From Nymphalis io (taxonomy: Eukaryota > Arthropoda > Insecta > Lepidoptera > Nymphalidae), in the NCBI RefSeq assembly GCF_905147045.1, contig NC_065888.1, forward strand, positions 13,955,001-14,019,000: a stretch of 64,000 nucleotides of DNA, in the 5' to 3' direction. A program made the translations under genes and the position numbers. Positions 42,154 to 54,172 of the stretch are shown here, piece after piece; the stretch's first letter is position 1, and the number at the start of each line of letters is the position of its first letter. The notes beneath the pieces were generated by a model. That model was not told the DNA's origin, ran no database searches, and was given only the letters and a program-made list of their open reading frames with translations.

Positions 42154-42950
42154 GTAAAATTATGATTTAAAAGTGGTTATACTCATAAGAGTACTTGAAA
42201 GTATATTTTCGCGTATTATATATTATTTAGTAAAATTTATGTGGAGGGTATTTAATTTCGCGGACGAAGCTATAACTGAGTACCTTCTACTTTATATAAA
42301 GTACATCGTTATTGTAAAAATATATCGAATTTACCTTTCGAAGAAGCAGTGTGTATAATAATACGAAGATTATATAACAGCTTTTACAATATCGCCGGTT
42401 TTCGCTGTAACTACAATAGTATTATTGGTTGAACGACAGTCACTACTCCCCATCTTACTCGCATCTTAATTCTGATGTATTTACTACGTACGTACTTGTG
42501 TAGAAGCTTAGTAACGAGAATACATTCTTGTAACACGCTTTGTTCTCAGCTAACATATTTTTCTTGTAAATAAAAAAGAGATTAATATAAAACCTTTAAA
42601 TAAATTTATTTTATGAAATATAGCGTCTATATAAGTTTATATATTTATTAATTTATTATAATCATATAAATAGTGTCGTGAAATATAAAGTAATATTCTT
42701 TAACAATATTATAAAGTTTCTAGAATTTGTGACATAAATAATATTTATATCCAGAACAAGTATAAAGTTCTGTTACGTTTTTTATATATACTGAAATTCA
42801 GGAAAAATCATATTTCATCTGCGCGTCCCATACACGCTACTAGACTGCTTCATCCGGCTGAGTTCAACTCGCCCATCCCGCCCGGTAACGATAACTTTAC
42901 AAGATAATTTTACGCTTTTATATTTTTCATCAAACACAACTCTTGAAAAT
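42154..42950. other. Intergenic, nothing supported
   Basis: AT-rich. TTCGCGGACGAAGCTA at 42257 resembles the end of the lepidopteran Helitron-like repeats. Confidence 0.35.
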
Positions 42951-43194
42951 ATAATAATAATAATAATATCCTGGGAGTCACACACAGCCATCTGATCTTA
43001 AACTAAGCAGAGCTTGTACTATGGAAACCAAACACTGATATACTACATATACCACTTTTCTTTTGTAAATACATAGTTGTATAGATAATTACACCCAGAC
43101 TCAGAACAAACAGACATGTTCATGCACACAAATGTCTGCCCACAACCTTCGGCGTGAAAGGCAAGTATCTAACAACCACGCCAATCGGCCCGTC
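42951..43194 (-). repeat. SINE family D with two small deletions
   Basis: ATA-repeat tail on the left. GTCCTGGGTGGGAATCGAAC is lost between ATGTCTG and CCCACAACC, removing most of the B box, so it could not be transcribed from an internal promoter. Confidence 0.88.
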
Positions 43195-43463
43195 CTTATA
43201 ATGTACTTTACATATAATATTTTATACTAAAAATCAAATAAAAGATTAGCAATTTTGTATTGTAAGTTTTAACTTTGATCTTTTATTGAGAATCTATTAA
43301 CATACCCTTTATGTTTTTACTGCTCGGGATAATACTCGATTATACTCCAATGAGGTATTTTAATCTTCAATGAATTGCTGTAATATCGTATTAGAAGTTA
43401 TTATAAATGTTTAAGTTAAATAGAGAACATAACATACATATTCATATTCATACATATTCATAC

Positions 43464-43750
43464 TTGTGGTAGGGCTTTTTACAAGTTCGTCTGGGTAGTA
43501 CCACCCACTCATCAGATATCCTACCGCAAAACAACAGTACTTGATATTGTTGTGTTCCGGTTTGAAGGGTGAGTGAGTGTAATTACAGGTTACAAGGGAC
43601 ATAAAATCTTAGTTCCCAAGGTTGTGGCGCATTGGCTATGTAAGTGATGGTTAACATTTCTTACAATGTCAATGTCTATGGGCGTTGGTGATCACTTACC
43701 ATCAGGTGACCCATATGCTCGTCCACCTCCCTATTCTATATAAAAAAAAA
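43464..43750 (+). repeat. SINE-like family A, full length
   Basis: TTGTGGTAGGGCTTTTTACAA to CTATATAAAAAAAAA. The minus frame over its 5' end is not a gene. Confidence 0.9.
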
Positions 43751-44456
43751 TGAACAATCAACTTACAGTAGTATCAATAAGAGTAGTTTCCAAGTTCACA
43801 GATAAAATATTGTGAGAAGTTTAGCGTTATGTTCAAACAGTATTCAATGGATAGTCAATACTTCATATTTGAAACACACGATTGCACTCTAAAAGTTTTA
43901 ATAGTTTTCGGAAAAAGTTTCGACATTATATCCCTTGTTGCTGAACGAAGATTACAAATGAAATGAATACAGTTGTATTTATTTTGTACAGCTTTGTTCG
44001 ATTTGAACAACGAGCTAGAATAAATAATTTTGTCACGTTAGTTTTATTACGAAATGAAAATATATTATGTATGTTAAAAGTATAAAAACCATCAAGATCA
44101 ATCAGCCATACGTCACGTGGTGCTTTCTCACATTATGTTTGTTAAAAATATACAAAGATAATATCAAGATCAGTCGGTCACGCGTCACTTGGTGCTCACC
44201 CACTGTTCAGTTAATACCTACGGCCTAGTTAAAATTGTTTATATATATGTTAATATAATGTCTTAAGGGACATGACATATTCAAAATCAAATAGACTATT
44301 GCACAAAACAATTTTATATTTTTTCTATTGATTATATTATGAGAGCGGAATTATATATTATCAATATTATTATGAAATAAAATATAATGCAATATTAATT
44401 TGCAATTTATGATCACATTTCAGATTGTGACGTAGTTAACTTTTATTGTTTAAATA
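43751..44456. other. Intergenic with a local duplication
   Basis: AAAACCATCAAGATCAATCAGCCATACGTCAC-like text at 44085-44125 recurs at 44155-44200 (ATATCAAGATCAGTCGG, CGTCACTTGGTGCT), two tandem units of about 75 bases. Confidence 0.45.
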
Positions 44457-44575
44457 TTTGTATTCATAAATAAATATACACATAAAAATGTACAAAGGTG
44501 GTCTTGTCGCTAAGAAATCGATCTCTTCTTGACAATATTCAGGAATAGACATAGCAAATTGGCTTCTATGCTTCG
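44457..44575 (-). repeat. 3' UTR fragment of the LINE family at 40080-41050
   Basis: GGTGGTCTTGTCGCTAAG and CGATCTCTTCTTGACAA correspond to GGCGGCCTTATCGCTAAG and CGATCTCTTCCAGGCAA at 40170-40210. Confidence 0.6.
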
Positions 44576-44732
44576 ACCTAGTAGTAATCAGTTTGATAGT
44601 ATATAATTATTGTATTATGGACCAAGTGATTACTTGGATATTGAAGACAGATTCGCAATTATTTCATTCTAAAAACAAGTATTTTTTGCCACATTTTACT
44701 ACCTAATTAATGTCCATTTTTACATTTATTCT

Positions 44733-44890
44733 AATATTATAAACGCGAAAGTAACTTGCTTAAACCGATTTTGATGAAATTTGGTATGGCGGAAGCTTTT
44801 ACCCCAAAAACGCATGGCCTATAGATTTTATATATGTAACAAATATGCAAATCGTGGGCAAAATTGCGCGCGAATAGTAGTAGGTTATAT
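44733..44890 (-). mobile_element. Helitron-like short repeat, inverted copy
   Basis: ATTCTAATATTATAAACGCG and AAAGTAACTTGC, then CGATTTTGATGAAATTTGG, a start common to lepidopteran nonautonomous Helitron-type repeats. Opposite orientation to 7350-7510 and 30268-30536. Confidence 0.4.
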
Positions 44891-45005
44891 TTGAAAGGTC
44901 TCTCCTTAGTCTTGACTAAAAACCCATATAAAAACTTTAAGGCGTGTCGTTAATTTAAATTAGTAAAGTTACAGAATCGCAGTTATTGTTCTTCGCTTAC
45001 GACGA

Positions 45006-45028
45006 AATATATATATATATATATATAT
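45006..45028. repeat. TA microsatellite
   Basis: About eleven TA units. Confidence 0.95.
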
Positions 45029-45259
45029 TTTCTATTACAAGCGAAATGAAAGTAATGTTTCAACTTTTAATAGTAAAATGAAACAAAAATACTACACATT
45101 TCCTTTGTCATCTTTTGTTCTGTTTCTCTTTTGTGTAAAATTAATAAGATATTATGAAAAACGTGTTTTAAGATAAAAACATAAAAATATATGTATCAGC
45201 GTAACACTGCACCGGATATTGGCTTAGAGATTACAATCACAGGAGTAAAGACAAATATA

Positions 45260-45425
45260 CAACTTCGGCATTGCATTGAGGCGATATCATTGGTCTAGAA
45301 TAATCTATGGTATTCAACATGAATTTCCCAAAATGGCGTTTTGATTGTCGACGAAGTTGTTATCGGAACTTTGGAAGTAAAAATAAAATTTACAAGTAAT
45401 TAAGTCGATTAGTGTTGTGTTATAA
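45260..45425. repeat. Unclassified repeat, copy 1
   Basis: AACTTCGGCATTGCATTGA, AATGGCGTTTTG, GTTATCGGAACTTTGG and GATTAGTGT recur in the same order at 53000-53158. Confidence 0.6.
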
Positions 45426-46555
45426 ATAAAGATATATTAATAAACAAATGTTTGTAGTACATTATATAGGAGAGCGATTAGCGAAATTGCATGGATTATA
45501 TTAATCTTAGATTTGTTTATCTCTACTCCTTCTTCGATTGGAAAAGACTAAGTAATATCAGTAATGGCCAACTGAATGACGTCAGACACGCATTCCCTGA
45601 GCGGCCGGACTTTAGTTTGTGTCACTATTAAAATATTTACGGTTTTATTTTATGTGTATAATCTTAAAAGTTGGAAAGCTTGTGGTTAGTAAATTTCATG
45701 TTAACTGACCCATAACCGAGGACCCTGCAGTTTCGTTAGTATATCACGAACTTGAGCAATTTAAGCACATAACATTTGTTTGTGTTGCTACGCGATTGTC
45801 GTGTAAGGCTTACCCTTCACTTGTTTCATAGCTTGACATTGTACAATATGAAGATATTATCTTACCATACGAGAGCTCATTATTTATAGCTTCTTACTTT
45901 TTTATAACTAACACATGGACAACCCCCCCCCCCCCCTGTTACATGGGACGAAGTGGGTGTAAACTATTTATAAAAAAACCACTTCTGTCGGTCGCTACGC
46001 AAACGCTACTTCTTTTTCAATTATTTCATTATAGCAACGAAGTATATTGTATATGTATACTATATACTAGTGGGCATGTGTCCACAAAAGGTAATTAAAA
46101 TTAAGAGCGGTAGTAGTGGGGTCACGATGGCATAGGAAAGCGCCATGTCATTTGCCTCAGTCACGGCATAAGACTCGATATTACTTCCATGGGTCTAATA
46201 GATGTTTTACATCAGAAATGAAAGATAGCTTTTGTATTGTATGGTACGGTATAGCGCTATATTACGGTTGGACATGCATCCTTTCCACTGTGACGTGTTG
46301 GCACTCTTCAGGGCGAGATCCCTATCGTTGTAAACACATTTTGCGGTGAGATTTTGTCTCAAGTGTGTATTCAGTATTTACGGTGTGTGATTAACGCAAT
46401 TTAATGACTAAAGTTCTTAAACTCAAGCCCAAATTGTTATCGTTATTAATAGACTTATGAGCTGCTGTGGTCATAATTAAGGCTTGAGTAAAAGAGAGAG
46501 AGTGCTAAAGCGTTTCTTGAAAATATTTCAATTATATAGGAAAACTGAAAAATGC
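45426..46555. other. Intergenic region
   Basis: Holds a C14 run (45923-45936) and TGACGTCA at 45578-45585. The plus frame at 46116-46349 has no ATG at its head and no context. Confidence 0.35.
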
Positions 46556-46725
46556 ACCATCTGATGGCAAGTGGTCACTTTCACTCATATACGTTGGTAC
46601 TGGAATATGAACCATTTTACATCGTCAATGAGCCACCAACCTTAAGAACTAAGATGTTATATCCCTTGTGCCTGTTGGGTGGTACCTGGCGGTGATATTC
46701 AAATGGGCTTGCACAAATCCCTAGT
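46556..46725 (-). repeat. SINE-like family A, old and internally deleted
   Basis: CCATCTGATGGCAAGTGGTC, AACCTTAAGAACTAAGATG and GCCTGTTGGGTGGTACC show the family with its middle lost. Confidence 0.6.
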
Positions 46726-46839
46726 AAATAAATTGTTATTATTAATGCAAGACTTTTCAGCTCTAATATTTGTTGATGAGGTCCTCCTGAATAATTTTGA
46801 TCACAATCGGTTCACAAGTATGTGCACAAACATAGGTAC

Positions 46840-47110
46840 ACCTTGATGTCTGGAAACCCACAACAGCGTGATTTTTAAGACATTTTCTGTCTCTTATTGG
46901 TTATACGTGGAACCGGCTTTGGGTTCCAATTATTCCGAAACGATATCGGTTTTTAGAAACCTACAAGGAAATAGCCTACTTATTCCTTAAAGACCGGCAA
47001 CTCACCTTCAAGCCCTCCGCCGATGCAGGTGTCCATGAGCGGTGGTAGTCACTTTCTATCAGATGAGTCTTCTGCTCGTTTTCCTCTCTTTAACATTAAA
47101 AAACATAATC
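46840..47110 (+). pseudogene. Jockey-like LINE 3' end
   Basis: Decayed frame with LDVWKPTT, TGFGF-type and KTYKE-AYLFLKDRQL segments, then a 3' UTR CACTTTCTATCAGATGAG and CTTTAACATTAAAAA. Related to the end of the copy at 23865-24352 (VWKSTT). Confidence 0.55.
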
Positions 47111-47127
47111 TATTCACTCATTGTCAT

Positions 47128-47305
47128 AGACCGATGGGATGTTAATCTGGCGAGATGAACAAGCCCTTTCCTTGTGGTGGTCTCCATCATGTGTTGGACC
47201 AACAACTTCACATACACGAGGCACAGAAGTATGTTACTGTCAACTTCCTAACTTATAGTTCAATAACATTTATTGACTCAACTCGGGATTTAACTCATGT
47301 TACCC
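47128..47305 (-). repeat. SINE family C, diverged
   Basis: ACCGATGGGATG, GTTGGACCAACAACTTCACA, ACGAGGCACAGAAGTATG and AACATTTATTGACTCAACTC follow the minus-strand order of the family. Confidence 0.6.
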
Positions 47306-47361
47306 TTTATCTGTAACCGTTTGTTGTTTAACTTTACAAACTATTTGTATGTATTTTGATA

Positions 47362-47653
47362 TTTTTTTTTTATAGAATAGGAAGGTGGACGAGCATATGG
47401 GCCACCTGATGGTAAGTGGTCACTAAACGCCCTTAGACATTGGCATTGTAAGAAATGTCAACCATCGCTAATAGTCAATGCGCCACCAACCTTGGGAACT
47501 AAGATTTTATGTCCCTTGTGCCTGTAATTACACTGGCTCACTCACCCTTTAAACCGGAACACAACAATATCAAGTATTGCTGTTTTGCGGTAGAATATCT
47601 GATGAGTGGGTGGTACCTACCCAGTCGAGCTTGCACAAAGCCCTACCACCAGT
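47362..47653 (-). repeat. SINE-like family A, full length
   Basis: T run, TATAGAATAGGAAGGTGGAC, and on to CCCTACCACCAGT. Confidence 0.92.
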
Positions 47654-47987
47654 CCACCAGTATATTATTAATATAGTAAATTTAAATTAGTAAATATAAA
47701 TGGATCATTATTCAAAATAACATAAAACAATTGATTTTTTTATTATCTTAGTGGAATAAGTAATATTCCCGCTGCGGTTTCTCGCGTCTCATTATAAAGG
47801 GCTTATTGGTCTTCCAGTACAACTAAGATATAATATGTACTTATAAACTGTTTGCGGTTCCTTCAGACTTCCTTTGAAACTTTACTGTATATTATTAATT
47901 ACAATTTGCGATATTAATACTATTTATTTAAATAATAGCTACTCTCCTCTTCCTTTCGCTTGGCATCAATTTTACTTTGGTAATTTA
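47654..47987. other. Intergenic, nothing supported
   Basis: AT-rich. Confidence 0.3.
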
Positions 47988-48066
47988 GCTGATATGGCCT
48001 AGTGGTTGAACATGTGAATTTATACCGAATATAACAGTTACAAGCCCGGGCAAGCAACACTGAATT
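47988..48066 (+). repeat. SINE family B head, in a composite
   Basis: AGCTGATATGGCCTAGTGG (A box) and TACAAGCCCGGGCAAGCAAC. It is joined to an antisense family A piece at about 48067. Confidence 0.65.
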
Positions 48067-48192
48067 GTATAGGAACAAGGTTATTTTCCTTTTGCTCCTG
48101 TAGTTACCCTGGCTCACTCACCCTTACAACTGGAATACAACAATACTACGCTGCTGTTTAGCGGCAAGAGAAGTGATGAGTCGATGGTATAA
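48067..48192 (-). repeat. SINE-like family A fragment, in a composite
   Basis: GGAACAAGGTTATTTTCC, CTGGCTCACTCACCCTTACA and CTGCTGTTTAGCGGCAAGAG are the minus strand of the family's middle. Confidence 0.6.
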
Positions 48193-49394
48193 TATGGCTA
48201 TAAATAAGGTAGTGCATTATAAATACGAGCGAGCTATCGGTTATAATTGGAATAGCTAAAATGTTGTACCATTTGTGGTGGTTACGGCGTACGAATAATA
48301 ACTGAGTTAGGGGTCCAACCCATATCGCGGTATTTATGCTATCGTAAATCTATGCCATATCTCACAAGTTCTGATATATGGTGTCAACGATCCCTCCCAC
48401 AAATTTGTGTCATATCTTTTAATTATAACAAGGGTCGCTTTTGTTTACGACAACAAAAAAGAAACTTTTTTAATTAGTTTCTTTTGTTATTATGGAAACA
48501 TGTTTAATAATACCTTTCATATTGAGAAATGAAATTTGTGTTACTGTGTTTCGGTTTAATATATGAGTGAGACAGTGAAATTGGTTGTCAATACATTAAC
48601 CGGGTAAAGTGTAATTTGTACTTTTGCTATTTTATATCGGTTGGCCTTTTTGCTTCGTCGAATTACGAATAGTCAACTAAATACGTCATAGTTTAATTGT
48701 TATTTTATATAGAAAATTTGTAAAATAATAGTTAAAAATATTTTTTAATTCACACGTTGATTATACCTACTTAAATAATATTATATATAAATAATTTTCA
48801 CAAATTCTTACCTCAGAATGTCAGTCTGGGATTCAAATCAATCTTCTTTTTCTTTCTCATTCTTAAGACTTAAGCCTACTTCACTGCTTACTTCTTAGGC
48901 TTCCCTCACTGCTTATAACCGTGACCACATATTGTTTCCCTCCACCGGATATGGTCGTGAGCTGTATGAAATGTATCCTTCTTGATCTGAGAACAATTTG
49001 TTTCTCCTGACAATAGCTTAAAATTTGTCCAGAGAACGTGACTTGTTTCTGCATAAAAATAAGTCTCGTGTGAGATACAGCTCATTTAATATAAATTTAT
49101 TTTACTAATAAAATAACAAACGTTTAACTGGATACATTTACAAAATAATAGGGGAGGGAGATATTTCGTGCCCGAGTTAATTACTTAAAATAAGTGGTGG
49201 TGGTATAATGCAAAGCTTAATTACTACTAGGACTTTCTATTTGCTTGCGGCTGACTGCTTAGAAAAAAAAAACAACGCGACTGTCCCTAAATTATTCAAC
49301 CGTCATAAACCAGAATGAGAGTAAGACCCCGCTAGTGTACATTTCATAAGCCGACAGCGATCTTATTAGTTTAATCAAATAGATTTGACAAGTG
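48193..49394. other. 1.2 kb AT-rich region
   Basis: No gene supported. CTTCACTGCTTACTTCTTAGG and CCTCACTGCTTATAACC at 48875-48920 form a small imperfect tandem. Confidence 0.35.
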
Positions 49395-49560
49395 ACCCTG
49401 ACAGTGACCAACTCGAAACTCACCGCAGAACGGGTATAGGATTTGCGGGTAATTAGTTAAAGAATGCTGTGCCTTTTTCTTTCTAATATCAAATCAATAA
49501 TGATAGAAAGAGAAAGTTAGTGTTTACCTAAATAGCTGCTAAGCAACATTTATTATTAAG
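49395..49560. repeat. Family G repeat, inverted copy
   Basis: AACTCGAAACTCACCGCAGAA also occurs, one base changed, at 35385-35405. TAATTAGTTAAAG-AATGCTGTG to TAGCTGCTAAGCAACATTTAT is the inverse of 37225-37330. Confidence 0.55.
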
Positions 49561-50402
49561 GCTATCGATACCCGCACGCGCTCGGTACACGGTAGGGGCT
49601 AACTGAGAGTTCGAGCGTCAGATGAAGTCTGCGTAACAGTTTGAGGGTATGATGACGTCAGCGTAAGATTTGTTATTGTATGTGCATTGATCAGTGCGTG
49701 AGATTGATACATGACCTCAAATGTTTTAATTAATAATACTACTAATAATACAATTTTTTATGTATTTTTTCTAATTTTATTAAAGTAATTATTTTATAAA
49801 GTCAAAGATATCGTCTGTACCGCGTTCAGTGGCAGCAAGACTTTTGTATTCAAGTTATAGTCAACATTATTAGATTTTTCTGTTGCCTTGTCGACGGTAG
49901 ATTTATGTGATATTGTGTAATTTCGCCCGTTACCAACGCACCTACATTATATAGAGCAAACATTTTACCTCCATCTTGTTTTACGACGTGCGTGTCATTT
50001 AATTTTGATATACCTTTTATTATTTTAACCGACAGTGCTGAAAAGAGTATGCTTAAAGACAGTTATGTTATAGTTTCATTTGAAACCCTTTAATTTATAA
50101 AAATAACAAGATAAGGTTAATAATTTCATTAATAATAAAATAAAAACGGTTATTATTTTTTTGAATATTAAAAAAATACGATATTTTGCTGATTGTTAAC
50201 TGAATTTTAATGATACGTCATGTTAAGGTACATTTTGTTACATGAAAGAGAAAAAAGATATTACGTGGAAAGAAAGTGAAAGAGAGCTATATATGTATTC
50301 CGATATTATTAAAGCGAAACAAAAAGAGCGATGTATACGCAACGATATAAAAGAAAGCTTCGCTCCTGCGCGCGTATGAACAGTTAAAAAATATTAAGTA
50401 AC
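49561..50402. other. Intergenic region
   Basis: A GC-richer patch at 49565-49690 contains TGACGTCA (49653-49660) and two similar AGTYTGCGTAA / GTCAGCGTAA pieces; no frame. Confidence 0.35.
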
Positions 50403-50656
50403 AATAATATCCTGGGACATTATTCACGGCCAACTGATTCCAAACTAAGCAGAGCTTGTACTATGGAAACCAGACAACTGATACACTACATATACTACTT
50501 TTCTTTTGTAAATACATTCTTATATAGATAATAACACCCAGACTCAGGACGAACATAAATGTTCATGCACACAATTGTCTGTCCTGGGTGGGAATCTAAG
50601 CCACAACCTTCGGCGTGATAGGCAAGTATCTACCAAGCATGCCAACCGGCCCGTCA
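50403..50656 (-). repeat. SINE family D, full length
   Basis: AATAAT tail on the left. The head has GGGCCGGTTGGCATGCTTGG, and its B box is altered (GGCTTAGATTCCC). Confidence 0.9.
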
Positions 50657-51529
50657 AATCGATATTTATTATACTGTTTTGTAATAATTTTTAAGTAAGG
50701 TTCACTCCTACTACGTGTATGACGTTGCACGCGAATTTTTTGATTATTAGGTTTTTCTATAAACATCTTCCCGACACGTAGAGAAGGCCATTTTTTATTT
50801 TTATTTAAGCCCGTAGATCTTTAAGCGACACATTTAAATGATTTCTAAAAATAAAACTGTAAGCAGCCAAATTTTAAGCTCGAAACAGATTCTGGAATTT
50901 TCTTCAAATTTGCAAGATAATTCCAGACGTAAATCCATGCTTCGTGTTGAAATTTTAGAGTCATTTAGTTAGCTGAGCTTGCCAAAGAGTTAAGAACTGC
51001 GGACATTTAAAACAATTATCATAACTACGTTATTTTTTAACTGTACGCGAAGAGGTTGAATTGTTTTTTTTTTTAAATTAGCAACATAAGACAATATATT
51101 AACAATCATAGCAAGTACTAATCATATATTTAGTCAAAAATTACAAAATTAATTTCAGCCCTTAAGCGATTTAAATCACAATACATTATGTCATTTATAT
51201 GTTATATAAGGTTGAACCAAAATCACAATTCTGCAAAGGTAAATAATACATATGTATATCAAAGATATAGTTTATAATAAAATCGAATTTCAAAATAAAA
51301 GGTAAAACGAATATGAATATGTCATAGCTCAATATTAGAATGAACGCTTGAGGGCTAATAGAATTGACAAGGCTTCTTATAAGTATTTATTTATTTGTAA
51401 TTTTATATAACTAAAGGCATTTTCATATGTAAACGAATAGAGGCAACAAAGTAATATATAATATAAGGTTGAAATTCCTTTATAATGTTGTTTTTTTTTA
51501 AACCTCGAATTGGTCACAAAATGACAATT
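50657..51529. other. Intergenic, nothing supported
   Basis: AT-rich. Confidence 0.35.
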
Positions 51530-51790
51530 CTACACGTATCTCGTTTTTTTAACCTCGACGCAAAACGAGGGGTGTCATAAGTTTGACGTGTGTGTGTATC
51601 TCTGTTTGTCTGTCTACACTCTTTTTGTATACATGAGATCGTAGCTCTCGAACGAATGAACCAATTTTCATTTAATTTCTTTTGTTTCAAATTTTTTAGT
51701 CGAGTCTTTTAGGCTATGTTTGAAGAAAATTGATTCATTTGTTTAATAGTTATGGGAGGCAAAAGAGGGGATGAATAAACGACGAGAGTG
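51530..51790. repeat. Widespread lepidopteran dispersed repeat
   Basis: CCTCGACGCAAAACGAGG (itself an imperfect dyad), GGGTGTCATAAGTTTGACG, TCTGTTTGTCTGTCTACAC, GATCGTAGCTCTCGAACG and AATGAACCAATTTTCAT form a pattern I know from many Lepidoptera. Its class is not settled from this copy. Confidence 0.45.
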
Positions 51791-52999
51791 GGGTATCAAA
51801 TGAAAGGATTCGATTTGTGCATAAACCTGAACAGCAGAAGCCCTTGATAATCTCTCTGATATTTCAAGATCTAGCTAGTTTAGTTAGAAGTAGATTAAAA
51901 ATGCAATCAAATATTTATTGGAGTAATTGTTTGCGCAGTTCATTGATGATTCGTTTCGGAAACTGTGTAAAAATACCTTGATCAGTAAGTACTGTAGAAC
52001 TTTCTTTGTAACCATTTTAGGCCAATACAGTACGCTTAAGACTTAAAAACTTTGATAGATCTATTTATTATTCAAATCGACTTAGTTTTATTCTTTTCAA
52101 TCATTAAGTTTTTTATCCCTTCTTCTACAAAAGTCGGTATTGGATGTCAATTGTAGACGTTTTATGTCAATACAATGCAACAACCTTCGAGTAGATATAT
52201 TGATATTACTATATAGATAAGAATAGATATTACTACTTGTATAAATTATTTTAATACGCAATTAAACTTTTTGGTATTTTAGGACAATTTTAGTAAAATT
52301 ATTAAGTAGCTTTAAATGTTATGTACGAAATATGTGATGCAGTTTGATTTAAACGTATGATCTTCACGAGATTAGTGTTCTATCGCTAATCTTGGCTTTG
52401 AGTATAACGTGTATTATGCTCAAAGCGAACAGCTTGTAGACGAAAGAGAACTTGTGGAAAACTGAAAACGAGGCTTTGCTTATGTACATTGTTCAGGATT
52501 GTGTTTCTTTTAAATAACTTGATTTTAATTATAATTAAATTATGGTCTTTTGGCGTGAAGGTAAAGTGATGTCTTTCATTTTGTCACTAGTATTTTAAGA
52601 GTCTTACAAAACCAGTAAAATATCGTATTAACATACATAATATGTATATATTTTATTTTATTCTGATAAGCGAAGTACTTTAATAAATTGATTCCGTGAA
52701 CTATCATGATCACAGCTTAAGGAAGGATATTCGCAATATAAGTAAAACCTACTTATTATTCCTTGTTCAGTAAAGTTGAATTGAGTTTACCAAAAACGGA
52801 ATCTGATTATGACATTTTGTATACTATATATATACTATATTTGTACTAATATAATGCTTTCATATAAAGACAAAAATCTAACATGAAAATAAATTGTTTT
52901 TTCTTCTTTGGTTTGAGAGTATTTATTTTCAAGTTGGTGGTTAATTTGATACATATTGTAGCTTAGCTCATTATAGCTTATTCCAAGCAAGATGATTAA
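51791..52999. other. 1.2 kb AT-rich region
   Basis: No gene supported. The long minus frame 52835-53206 starts inside the family A element at 53159 and runs through the repeat at 53000-53158. Confidence 0.35.
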
Positions 53000-53158
53000 A
53001 GACAAATAGGCAACGTTGACATTGAATCGAAGCGACATCATTTGTATCTTGCATAAACTATGATATTCATTATGGATTCGCGAAAAAAATGGCGTTTTGT
53101 ATGTTATCGGAACTTTGGGTGTAAAACTAATTTGGATATAAGTGGTTAAGTGGAGTAG
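53000..53158. repeat. Unclassified repeat, copy 2
   Basis: Matches 45260-45425 block by block (AATGGCGTTTTG, GTTATCGGAACTTTGG). A family A element follows it immediately. Confidence 0.6.
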
Positions 53159-53449
53159 TGTAGTAGTAGAGCTTTGTGCAAGCTCGTCTGGGTAAGTACC
53201 ACCCACTCATCAGATATTCTACAGCAAAACAGCAGTACTTAGTATTGTTGTGTTCCGGTTTGAAGGGTGAGTGAGCCAGTGTAATTACAGGCACAAGGGA
53301 CATAACATCTTAGTTCCCAAGGTTGGTGGCGCATTGGTGATGCAAGCGATGGTTAACATTTGTTACAATGGCAATGTCTATAGGCATTAGTGACCACTTA
53401 CCATCAGGTGGCCCATATGCTCGTCCGCCTTCCTATTCTATAAAAAAAA
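53159..53449 (+). repeat. SINE-like family A, full length
   Basis: TGTAGTAGTAGAGCTTTGTGC to CCTATTCTATAAAAAAAA. Confidence 0.92.
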
Positions 53450-53516
53450 TATATATAGATATGTTAATCAGAGCTGTTCATATTGCATAATATAGCAGAG
53501 CAGTATAGTGTTTTTT

Positions 53517-53567
53517 TTTAGAAGTATCATTGAATATGTATAATACATATTCAATGATACTTCTAAA
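53517..53567. repeat. Perfect 25-bp palindrome with 1-base spacer
   Basis: Left arm 53517-53541 (TTTAGAAGTATC, then ATTGAATATGTAT) and right arm 53543-53567 are exact complements around a single A at 53542. Confidence 0.92.
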
Positions 53568-53584
53568 TTTACTCCTTGTTTGAT

Positions 53585-53630
53585 TTATATATATATATAT
53601 ATCTATATATATATATATCTTTATATATCT
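53585..53630. repeat. Interrupted TA microsatellite
   Basis: TA runs broken by TCTA and TCTT. Confidence 0.9.
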
Positions 53631-53925
53631 TTTTACGACAGTCGCTTATCTTATCATCCCTCGTGAAGTGTAAAGCTTCGACATTGAATAAATAATTTCA
53701 ATTAAACTGGTCTTCAATTATAGCAAAATATTAAAAGCTATTTGGGATGCATAATAATATTGATAGCGTTATTTTCTCAGATTAACCGTTGTGTTGGCCA
53801 TAATCAGGGTGGAGAACATCATTATAATTTTCCTATTACACTAAAAATGTATTTTTTTATATAAATTACACGTTAATCGACAATCGTGACCACGTTTAGT
53901 TAATCTTTCTATACGTATATATTAA

Positions 53926-54172
53926 AAAATCTGACTGACCGACTATTAACGCACAGCCCAAACTGCTAGGACTAGCACTGTGAAAAATTCGGTACACGAG
54001 TTCCGTTTACCCAATAGGTTAGCATTAAGGAAGGATTTATGAAAATTTTACCTCTAAAGTTGATAAAGGAGATGAATTTGTATGGAAATCCTTCATTTTG
54101 AAGAAAGAGCTGTGGTAATTAGCAATTCTGAATTATGACGGGAGCGAAGCTACTGGTAAAATGCTAGTTTAT
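53926..54172 (+). mobile_element. Helitron-like nonautonomous repeat
   Basis: AATCTGACTGACCGACTATT, CGCACAGCCCAAACTGCTAG and the end GGAGCGAAGCTACTGG then AAAATGCTAGT. A CTAG terminus before T agrees with Helitron insertion, and the start and end motifs are common to lepidopteran copies. Confidence 0.5.

Noticed and set aside
45923..45936. C14 homopolymer as a possible structural signal
   Set aside because: A lone homopolymer with no neighbouring G or C runs; probably simple slippage or a sequencing-prone site.
22098..49660. Three TGACGTCA (CRE-like) sites at 22098, 45578 and 49653
   Set aside because: An 8-mer at this frequency is near what chance gives in 64 kb, and none is next to a supported promoter.
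52835..53206. 123-codon minus-strand frame
   Set aside because: Its start lies in a family A element and the rest runs through a dispersed repeat; no domain or splice context.
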